This document shows, piece after piece, positions 1 through 8,757 of a stretch of 64,000 bases of DNA. A program made the position numbers and the translations under genes. Numbering within the stretch: the stretch's first letter is position 1; each line of letters begins with the position of its first letter. Below the pieces are notes generated by a model. The model worked only from the letters and a program-made list of their open reading frames with translations, was not told where the DNA came from and did no database searches. This DNA is from Lycocorax pyrrhopterus obiensis (Eukaryota > Chordata > Aves > Passeriformes > Paradisaeidae): assembly GCA_014706295.1 (NCBI GenBank), contig JACSVZ010000009.1, forward strand, positions 38,505,768 through 38,569,767, in the 5' to 3' direction.

Positions 1-65
1 TCCTTTCTCCCTTTTTTTCCCCCCCTGTTTTCCTTTGTTTTTTTCCCTGTTTGTTTCCCACCCAG

Positions 66-183
66 GACCCCAACTATGGCTGGTGGCCTGTTTTCTATTG
101 ACAGGAGCTACTTTGAAGAGATAGGAACTTACGATGCAGGAATGGATATCTGGGGTGGCGAGAATCTTGAAATGTCCTTTAGG
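66..183 (+). CDS. GALNT13: GALNT13 catalytic-domain exon (first exon in window)
   Basis: This exon encodes part of polypeptide N-acetylgalactosaminyltransferase 13, a Golgi type II membrane enzyme. It moves GalNAc from UDP-GalNAc to Ser/Thr, starting mucin-type O-glycans. The translation runs [13 protein letters not shown] to [14 protein letters not shown] and carries the WGGEN signature of the Gal/GalNAc-transferase motif. A pyrimidine-rich tract and cccag precede position 66; the donor is AGG|gtaatt. Base 66 completes a codon begun in an upstream exon outside the window, so the gene is cut at its 5' side. The methionine at 76 is internal, not a start. Third-position GC is about 46% (18 of 39 codons), far lower than in later exons. 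GALNT1 is the nearest paralogue. GALNT13 is preferred because KCNJ3 follows on the same strand and because of the alternative last exon. Confidence 0.93.
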
Positions 184-2789
184 GTAATTCCTGTTTTCCT
201 TCCTTTTCTCTTCCCCAAAAAAAAATTCCCCCCTGTTTGTGCTGTCATTCCTTCAGGGAGCTCCTGCTTTAGCTGGCCTGCAAGTCACGGGTTAAATGGA
301 ATTCTTAAAATCTGGGGAAGCCTCGTTGGGGTGTTTTGGGACTTTTTACTGCATGAAATGTTTTCATTTCTGGGGGGTTTTTATCCCTCCCAAATTCCAG
401 ATATTTTAGTCATTCCTTCATGGAAGAAACGAGGTGCCCAGTGGGAATTTGATGTGAATTTTTGTTTAAAAATGAAATTAAAAATACATTTTAAAGACGT
501 TTTGGGAATGGTGACATCATGGACTTGCAAGTTCTGGCTGGAATTCTGGGTCTGTGCCAGGGGAATTCCGTATCCTGCGGAAAATGCTGATATTCCTGCT
601 GGGATAGGTGTGTGCCCCACCTCGGAGGGAAATCCATTCCATCACTGCCCTTGGGATAGAAAGGAAAAGTAGGACATTGAGGCTTTGCTAAGGAATGGTT
701 GGAAAGGATGTTGGGAATGGGAATGTTTGAACTCCTCCAATGTGTCACAATTTATGGATTTAGTTCTGGGAATAACCCCCGGGATCCCTGCCTGGTACCC
801 ACAGCACATCCTGGGAATGCCCTTCCCCCCTTTTCCTGTCTTTTCCATTTGACCAGGACCATCTGCCATGCCAGGAACCCCTCTGAAGGTTATTAGGAAG
901 CAGATTTTTCCAGGGAAGACCGACTGGGAATTTGAAAGCTCTTCCAGGCCATTCCTCTGGACTTTAATTGTTCCCTTTGCAGGAAAATCAGAGGTTCAGT
1001 TCCACCTCCTGAGCCTGGATGCTTCAAATGAGGAGATTCCCACAGTTTTTGGTGCTTTAACCCCTAAAATTCCTCCTTGGATGTGCCTAGGCCACTGTGC
1101 AGGAATTATTTTCCCTGGTTTTCCATGTTTTAGAGGAGATCCCTGGAGCAGAGAGTGGCAGGCACTGTTAAAGCATTAAAAATGTGCCTTTCCCACCCTA
1201 AAGCAGTGAATTAATGGGGTCAGGGATGGAAATAAATCGGGATATTGCCATGGGAAGGCCAGGGAATCACCTGCTGCTGTCCATTGGGGTTTAGAGCCTC
1301 TGGAAGGAAAACCAACCGAAAATCCAGGGATATTTTGTGTGACTTTATCAGGGACAGCAAAGGGTTCAAACCCCGGCTGAGGGAACAAATCTGGGGGAAG
1401 TTGGGAGCCGGGAGAGCCAAGGGATGGGGGAGGTTCCTGCAGCCCCAGAGCTGCCGTTATCCAGCGGGATTCGGGAATATCTCCTGTGAGGAAAACACCG
1501 GGAGCAGGTCATGGTGTGGGAGATGGCTGGGACTGGAGTGAGGCACAGGGATGTTCCCGGAGCTGTTCGTGCATCCAGGATTTTATCACCAAGTGGGAGG
1601 GAGGAGATTCGGGATTGGTCCAGAATAATAAAAATAAATCCCAAAAAACAAATCCCCAAAAATAAAACCCCCAGAAATAACCCCAAACCCCGCTAATTCC
1701 CGAATCCTCAAAAATGTTATCCAGTGCCTTTGCTTTCCCTGGATCATGTCTGACTGTCTCATCTGCATCCAGCTCCAGTACTATCCCAAAGAGTAATGGA
1801 AAGGATTTCCAGCGTTTTTGCTCTCAGAGGCATTTCCAGGAGGAGCATCCATGGGGTATCATTTGATTGTTTTGGGAAAATCCGTGTTTTTTCTTCTGGC
1901 TGCTTCTTGTTGCTGATGGGTCTTTAATGACTCCTTTTGGGAATGTCTTTTAATTAGGGAAAAATAATAATAATTCCTGGCAGGAATCTCCTACAGCTCC
2001 AAGGGTTTGCTTTAGTCAAGGAAAACCTGATTTATTCCTAAACCTTATTTTTATTTATGGAGTTACTGAAATTTTTAGTTGCCTGTTAAGTTCTCCAAGT
2101 GGTTTTTTCCTGCTTGGAAAATGCCCTGAAAACTGGATGCTCCGAAAGGAATTCCTGTGGCTTCGGAAAGGGAATTAAAATGATCCATCCATCAGAAAAA
2201 AAATAAGATTATTCCTTAGGATAATCCAGGCAGGGCTGGGAAAGGGAATGTGAGCTCTGAGGGGGGTGGGATGGGGTTTATTTGGGCTTTCTGGCACTGC
2301 TGGAAGTGCAGCAGGGCCAGGGAAAAGGGGATTTCCCCAGGGATGTGGCAGTGCCGAGTTGTTCTGGTCTCTGGAATTCCTGCTTTGGCTGTTGTGGGAA
2401 TTGTGACAGGAAACGGATACGGAGCGGGAAGTTCGATTTGTTTGGGATTTGTAAGGAATACTGAAAAATTCCTCTTCCTAAGAAGAGGGTGTAGGTTCCC
2501 CCACATCCAATCCCAGCTGGCACAGGGGTTGCTCCAAGGAGAGCCAAAAATGGGCTGGAAAAGTGTCCAGGAATGGATATTTTTAAAAATGGTGGCGTGG
2601 GAGGAATTTCCTGCCAGCTGGAACGGGAAAACAGCAAGGGAATGCTGGGATTTGGGATGGAGGGCACTGAAACTGGGTGTCCTCCTTCCTGGCATGCCCA
2701 GTTATTCCCAGGCTGCTCCATGGACACTTCCATGGTGAATATTTTGGGATTTACTCCATGCTCCAGAGTCACTCTGGGAATACGTTCCT

Positions 2790-3340
2790 GGTGCATATTT
2801 GGGATTTATTCCATGGGCACATCCCTGGGGTATATTTGGGATTTATTCCATGGACACATCTCTGGGGTATATTTGGGGTTATTCCATGAGCACATCCCTG
2901 GGGTATATTTGGGGTTATTCCATGGACACATCTCTGGGGTATATTTGGGGTTATTCCATGAGCACATCCCTGGGGTATATTTGGGGTTATTCCATGGACA
3001 CATCCCTGGGGTATATTTGGGATTTATTCCATGGGCACATCTCTGGGGTATATTTGGGAGTTATTCCATGGGCACATCCCTGGGGTATATTTGGCGTTAT
3101 TCCATGGGCACATCCCTGGGGTATAGTTGGGTTTATTCCATGGACACATCCCTGGGGTATATTTGGGGTTATTCCATGGGCACATCCCTGGGCTATATTG
3201 GGGATTTATTCCCTGCTCCCAGGGTGCTCTGTGAGCACATCCTTGGTGAATATTTGGGATTTATTCCCTGGTGTATATTTGGGGTTATTGCATGCTCCCA
3301 GGTTGCTCCATGGACACATCCCTGGTAAATACTTTGGGAT
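2790..3340. repeat. 36-39 bp minisatellite
   Basis: About fifteen head-to-tail copies of a unit containing ttccatgggcacatccctgg and ggtatatttggg. Units are 36 or 39 bp, differing by the insertion in tttgggatttattcc versus tttggggttattcc. Both lengths are multiples of three, so the frames stay open and produce long spurious ORFs on both strands. Confidence 0.9.
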
Positions 3341-3639
3341 TTGTTCCACGCTCCCTCTGGTATTCCCTTCATCCCTCATCCCAAAGTTCCCCCGGAGTCA
3401 CTGAGCAGTTAAACTCAGGGATGTTTTGCTGCTGATCCCACAGAACCCATCCCTCCTCATTCTCCTGGAATTCTGGAACAGGAGGGGGCCCTAATTAACT
3501 AAATCTGCCGTGGTTGCCATGGTAACTCAGGTCCGTCTCAAGGAGCTCTAATTCCAAGATTCCACCAGAGCTCCTGCTTAAAACTCCCCAAAAACTCAGG
3601 GATTTAACACCAGGAGGGGCCTGGAAATGAAAGAATGGA

Positions 3640-4052
3640 AATAAATAATTGCAGTAAATAATTGCAATAAAATAATTGAAATAAAAGTATTGAAATTTAA
3701 AAATGAAATAAATAACTGCAATAAAATAACTGCAATAAAATAACTGCAAGAAAATAATTGACATAAAATAATTGAAATAAAATAATTGAAATTTAAAAAT
3801 GAAATAAAATAGTTGCAATAAATAATTTAAGTAATTGAAATAAAAGAATTGAAATAAATAATCAAAATAAAGAATTGAAATTAGAAATAAAATAATTGAA
3901 ATAAATAATTGAAGTAAACAATTGAAATTTAAAAATTGAAATAAAATAATTGAAATAAATAATTGAAGTAAACAATTGAAATAAAAGAATTGAAATAAAA
4001 TATTGAAATAAATAATTGAAATAAATAATTAAAATAATTGAAATAAATCATT
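3640..4052. repeat. AT-rich simple array (AATAAAATAATTGA type)
   Basis: Degenerate repeats of aataaaataattgaaat with variants gcaataaaat and gaagtaaaca. The plus strand is nearly free of C. No coding signal. Confidence 0.85.
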
Positions 4053-4140
4053 TGGATCCTTCTGGCTGCTCAGGAGGGGACTAAAGCCCGGAGCACTGGT
4101 GGAGTCCAGTCCCAGGGGGTTTAAAAGCCGTGGCTTGAGG

Positions 4141-4222
4141 ACAGGGATGAGTGGTGGGTGTGGTTAATGCTGGACTCCGTGATCTTGGAGGTCTTTTCCA
4201 ACCTAAATAATTCCAGGATTCC
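4141..4222 (+). mobile_element. CR1 LINE 3'-end fragment
   Basis: Matches the conserved tail of avian CR1 in sense orientation, including ggactccgtgatcttggagg followed by tcttttccaacctaaataat. Only the last ~80 bp is kept; 5' truncation is usual for CR1. Confidence 0.7.
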
Positions 4223-4596
4223 CAGCCTCTCTCACTCCATAGTGATCCAGCAGCAAAATTTGTTATTTTGTTTAAACCAAAGTTCTGAATTCCAGGATTC
4301 CATCACGTTTTTATTTGGGCATCACACCGAGGGCACAGAGCTTGTCCCAAGCACGGATTTGGGCTCCAGCACTGAAAGGGAAAATTTCCATCTGGGCAGA
4401 GTTCCCCACATTGTCCTCTTCCTTTATTAGGGAATTTTTGGGATCTCAGCAGCACGTGGGGCAGAGAACACACCTGGTATTCCTGGGTTCCACCTCTGAG
4501 GGTCTGGGATGTGCTGCTTTGTGTCCCTGTGTGTGACAATATCCCGGGAATGCTGGGGCTTTCCTCAGGGTGGCCATGGACAGCATTCTGCTTGGA

Positions 4597-4705
4597 AAAA
4601 TGGATATAAAAATATACATATAATGTAAATATACACAAATATATAAATATAGATAATTGTATATAGAAATATATGAACATTTTATATATATATATGTATA
4701 TAGAT
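4597..4705. repeat. TA-rich microsatellite
   Basis: Runs of atatacatataatgtaaata and tatatatatatgtatata. Low complexity only. Confidence 0.8.
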
Positions 4706-4890
4706 GAGTGTGTGGGTAGAAGTTCTGCTCTGTTCCTTTAAATATTGTGGAATCCTGGAAAATCCATGCCCTCCATGAATCCATTAGAAGACGACACCTT
4801 TCCCACTAGGATGGGGCCTTGTTTGTGCTCCAAGGACACAAATCCCAGTGACCCTTTCCCAGCATTTCCACTCTGGGCACGTTTGTTGCC

Positions 4891-5250
4891 ACCCAGAGCT
4901 GTATCCCTGAGTTTTCCCTTCACATTCCCTTGAAATCCCGGATAAATGGTGTGGGGAAACAAACGGGGCCGTGGCTCCCAACCCAGAGCTGTATCCCTGA
5001 GTTTTGGCTTCACATTCCATTGAAATCCTGGATAAATGGTGTGGGGAAACAAACAGAGACACAGCTCCCAACCCAGAGCTGTATCCCTGGGTTTTCCCTT
5101 CACATTCCATTGAAATTCCAGGTAAATGGTGTGGGGAAAGAAACAGAGACACAGCTCCCAACCCAGAGCTGTATCCCTGGATTTTCCCTTCACATTCCCT
5201 TGAAATTCCAGGTAAATGGTTTGGGGAAACCAGCGGGGCCGCGGCTCCCA
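4891..5250. repeat. 90-bp tandem array, 4 copies
   Basis: Units start with acccagagctgtatccctg at 4891, 4981, 5071 and 5161, exactly 90 bp apart. The array stops about 60 bp before the acceptor of the next GALNT13 exon. Units 3 and 4 contain ccaggtaaatgg, which resembles a consensus splice donor; units 1 and 2 have gataaatgg at that place. Confidence 0.93.
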
Positions 5251-5312
5251 CGCTGTCAGCCCCTGCTGCGTTTGGGGCTGTTTTCTCCATGGGTTCCGCG
5301 TTCCCATTGCAG

Positions 5313-5493
5313 ATCTGGCAGTGTGGGGGCTCCCTGGAGATCGTCACCTGCTCCCACGTGGGCCACGTTTTCCGGAAGGCCACTCCCTACACGTTCCCGG
5401 GAGGCACCGGCCACGTCATCAACAAGAACAACCGGAGGCTGGCCGAGGTCTGGATGGACGAGTTCAAGGATTTCTTCTACATCATCTCCCCGG
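5313..5493 (+). CDS. GALNT13: GALNT13 catalytic-domain exon
   Basis: Encodes 60 codons plus one base, from [20 protein letters not shown] to [16 protein letters not shown]. It completes the Gal/GalNAc-transferase motif. The histidine region CSHVGHVFR is conserved in GalNAc-transferases and is expected to help bind Mn2+ and UDP-GalNAc. The acceptor is ttcccattgcag|atc and the donor ccgg|gtaagg, giving phase 1. The split glycine is finished by the next exon, so the protein reads [11 protein letters not shown]. Third-position GC is about 92% (5 of 60 codons end in A or T), in sharp contrast to the exon at 66-183. Confidence 0.96.
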
Positions 5494-8400
5494 GTAAGGC
5501 TGGGTTTGGGATCGTCTCATGGCCTGGAAGGCTTCCTGGGAAAAGGGAACTGGAAATGTGAGGTGTTACGGAGTCGTGGAATTGTTTAGGTTGGAAAAGT
5601 TCTCCAGGATCGAGGCCAACAGTTCCCAGCAGTGCCAAGGCCAGCACTGCCTGACATCCCCAAGTGCCGCATCCACAGGGTTTTGAAATCCTTCCGGGGA
5701 TGGGGACTCCACCTGAGCACCTTCTCCAGGAAGGAATTCCCCAATATCCACCCTGAGCCTCCCCTGGCCCAGCCTGAGGCCGTTCCCTCTCCTCCTGTCC
5801 CTGTTCCCTGGGAGCAGAGCCCGACCCCCCCCGGCTGCCCCCTCCTGTCAGGGAGCTGTGCAGAGCCACAAGGTCCCCCCTGAGCTCCTTTTCTCCAGGC
5901 TGAGCCCCTTTCCCAGCTCCCTCAGGAATTCTCCAGCCCCTTCCCAGCTCCGTTCCCTTCCCTGGACTCCTCCAGCCCCTCAGGGTCCCTCTTGCCATGA
6001 GGGGAAAATCAAAAAGTGGGAGAAAACGTGAGGGGAAAAGAAAGTGAGGGAAGTTTGGGGAGGGCTCTGCTGCAGAGCTTTTCCCTTCTGGATCCTCCTT
6101 TTCTCCAGGCTGAACCCCTTTCCAGCTCCCTCAGGAATTCTCCAGCCCCTTCCCAGCCCCATTCCCTTCCCTGGACACGCTCCAGCCCCTCAATGTCCTC
6201 CTTGTCCTGAGGGGCCCAGGTTATCCCTAAAATCCCTTGGATTTCCTAGAGAGGACATCGGTGGGAGGGACAGCAGAGGTGCTCTGGATCATGGCCTGGA
6301 GAGCAGGAACCCTTTGGAGCACAACACTGGGAATTATCTTCCCCACATGGGGTAGAGAGAGGCCGTGGACTTTGGAATTTATCGTTGTGGGATAACTTTG
6401 CCATCTTCAAACTTCCTTCCCACTGGAATTCCATGGCAGCAGAGTCAGCTTCAATTTTCCTTGGAAAGTCAATAAGATCCATGTGAGTTTTGTGCTTCAA
6501 CTGCTGCACGATTTCCTGGTGTTATCCCTCCGCCTGTTCCAGCTGAATTCCTGCTGTTTTCCACAAGCTGCTCCAGGACTTTGGTTTTTCCAGGGGTTCA
6601 GGACATCAGGAACCAGCATTTAATCCCAGCTGGAAAGTTGGAGCTCTGGGATTCTGCTCGTGGTATCCCACTTCTCCTGTGGCTGCACGGGATGTGCTCA
6701 CAGAATATTCCCAATCCTGGAAATCCCTTAGTGAGCCAGGAAATTTAAATTTTAAAAAGTCTGTGCTCATTTTAAGTGCCTGATAATGGTGTAAAAAATA
6801 TATATTTATGGATCTCTCCCTCATGGATTTTGTCCCAACAATTTTTAAGGAAACTGTTCCTTTAAAACAGAAAAATTAGGATGAAATGCCAAACTGCTTT
6901 TTATATTTATTGTGAAGTTATTCCTTGTTTTTCCATGAGGAAAAACTGCCTTTCCCTTCTGGAATGAGCCCAAATCAGCTGGAATTCAGTGCTCCAAAGT
7001 GTTCTCTCTCTTCTTCCCAGTTACTCATTCCCAGGATTTGATATAAAATTGCAATAGAGAACCCTTGGAGAAAATGGGATTGCAGGGAAAGGGTGGAATG
7101 AGGTCACTGCCAGTGACAAGGTTTGTGTTATCCAAAATTTCAGTCGTGTGGAAGAATTTGGGAATAGGTGCTCTTTGTATTCCCTGATCTGTTCCCAAGT
7201 TATTCATTAATATCTGTATTAATTAATAGATAAATTATAATTAGGTTGTTCCTCAGCATTAAGAAGCAAATGGGGGAGAAAGGGAAATAGAAGGAACATT
7301 TTAATGGAAATTCTCCATAAAAAAGGGAAATAAAGGGAACACTTTAATGAAAATTCTCCATAAAAATAAGTAGGAAATAATTGATTTTTTTTTTAATAGG
7401 GCATTCCTAAGTATCAGAAATATTCCAAAATATTTTAAATCTGCTTTTTGATCCTTTTCCCTTCCTATTAATGAAGAAAACGGAGATCTCTGGATAATTC
7501 TCTGGGAGAAGAAAGGAATTTGCCTGTTGGTAATGAGGGCTCTGTTATCCATGGGCACAGCCTCATCCCCCAGCTCCTCCGGGAGCTGATTCATCCCATT
7601 CCTGAGCCGAGATCCCAGGAGACAGAGGAGCTCCCAGTGTGAGATAGAACTCTCAGCATAATTGGGGGCACACCTCATGATTATATCCCAAATTAAAGGT
7701 CGGGAGCAGTCCCGATCCCTGTGAAAATAGAATTCTGCTGGAAGAGAGCCCAGCTCTATTTTTGGGGATCTGGAGCATATTTTTAATGGGTGCCTTCTCC
7801 TGGTTTTGTGTGGATAACAAGAACGCCTTTATTTGTGCTAGAGCCAGAGTTTGTAATAAATAAATAAACCTGGATTTGAAAAAAACAGGGAAAAAATCCC
7901 AAAGCAGCGAGGAAAACTCCCCTTTTGGGTTTAGGGTAACTCTGCATTACCAAGGAATTGGAGTTTTCCTTTACTGGTTTGGAATATGGAGAAATCAAGG
8001 AATTCCGCGGTCCTGCCTTTCCAGATCGATAAACGGCCTGGAAAGGAAAAAGCTCATTTGCCAAGCATTTCACTTGGCTCCATTAATTAACTCATTAATT
8101 AATTACCTCGTGCACAGCTGCACGGAGAGGCAGCTGCTCATCCCTCGCATCCTGTGCTCCCAATCCCAGCACGCGGATCCGGATCAAGGGGAGCTGGAGG
8201 CGGCTCCGGGATTTTCCCCAAACTCTGATGTCTGATGGGCTCTTCTCTCCCATCCCAGGGGTGGTGAAGGTGGATTATGGAGATGTATCCATCAGGAAAG
8301 CCCTGCAGGGGAGCTGGAGGCAGCTCCAGGATTTTCCCTGGACTCTGATGTCTGACGGGCTCTTCTCTCCCATCCCAGGGCTGGTGAAGGTGGATTATGG

Positions 8401-8617
8401 AGATGTATCCCTCAGGAAAGCCCTGCAGGGGAACTGGAGGCAGCTCCAGGATTTTTCCCAACACTGATGTCTGACGGGCTCTTCTCTCCCGTTGCAGGGG
8501 TGGTGAAGGTGGATTACGGAGATGTATCCATCAGGAAAGCCCTGTGGGAGAGCTGGAGGCTGCTCCAGGATTTTCCCTGGACTCTGATGTCTGATGGGCT
8601 CTTCTCTCCCGTTCCAG
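5494..8617 (+). other. GALNT13: GALNT13 intron, 3.1 kb
   Basis: Phase 1 intron. It holds a long minus-strand CR1 copy at its start, about 2 kb of AT-leaning sequence in which I see no feature, and a tandem array that repeats the intron tail with the head of the next exon (8188-8680). Positions are given for the most distal acceptor; three upstream copies of the acceptor fall inside this interval. Confidence 0.7.
5570..6218 (-). mobile_element. CR1 LINE copy, 3' region
   Basis: The minus strand matches the CR1 3' region. Read on plus it starts ggaattgtttaggttggaaa and includes gtgccgcatccacagggttt and caatatccaccctgagcctc. Its outer part (5888-6000) recurs with changes at 6089-6214, so the copy has an internal duplication or a second insertion. 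It is nearly identical to 36822-37218 over about 240 bp. Confidence 0.82.
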
Positions 8618-8680
8618 GGGTGGTGAAGGTGGATTATGGAGACGTTTCCGCCAGGAAGGCCCTGCGGGAGAGCCTCCGCT
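8188..8680 (+). repeat. Exon-head tandem array, 4 copies of ~120 bp
   Basis: Each unit joins the intron tail (including gatgtctgatgggctcttct, then the acceptor) to the first ~60 coding bases of the GALNT13 exon. Acceptor-proximal exon starts are at 8259, 8379, 8498 and 8618, spaced 120, 119 and 120 bp. Copies 1 to 3 encode [11 protein letters not shown] (copy 2 has GLVKV) and then run into intron-like sequence. Only copy 4 continues into the full exon. Copies 3 and 4 are in the same frame with no stop between them. Copies 1 and 2 reach TGA at 8465-8467. Confidence 0.93.
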
Positions 8681-8757
8681 GCAAACCCTTCTCCTGGTAC
8701 CTGGAGAACGTCTACCCCGACTCGCAGATCCCGCGGCGCTACTACTCCCTGGGAGAG
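8618..8757 (+). CDS. GALNT13: GALNT13 exon, end of catalytic domain
   Basis: Two bases finish the split glycine, then 46 codons run from [20 protein letters not shown] to [14 protein letters not shown]. This is the conserved [13 protein letters not shown] segment between the catalytic and lectin domains. The acceptor is cgttccag|gg and the donor GAG|gtacgg, phase 0. Compared with the mammalian protein, the changes are mostly towards GC-rich codons (Arg for Lys, Ala for Thr, Val for Ile), from memory of the family. This is copy 4 of the local tandem array. The acceptor at 8498 would add 40 in-frame residues, so the true 5' end needs transcript evidence. Confidence 0.92.

Larger units (their letters stand above)
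184..5312 (+). other. GALNT13: GALNT13 intron, 5.1 kb
   Basis: Intron between the WGGEN exon and the next catalytic exon, phase 0 at both ends. Contents: mostly non-repetitive sequence to about 2780, a 36-39 bp minisatellite, an AT-rich simple array, a CR1 fragment near 4141, a TA-rich stretch near 4600, and a 90-bp tandem array ending about 60 bp before the acceptor. Open frames here lack splice context and similarity, and I reject them. Confidence 0.8.

Noticed and set aside
2573..3404. 251- and 201-residue repeat proteins (GYIWGYSM type)
   Set aside because: Frames opened by a 36/39-bp minisatellite with lengths divisible by three.
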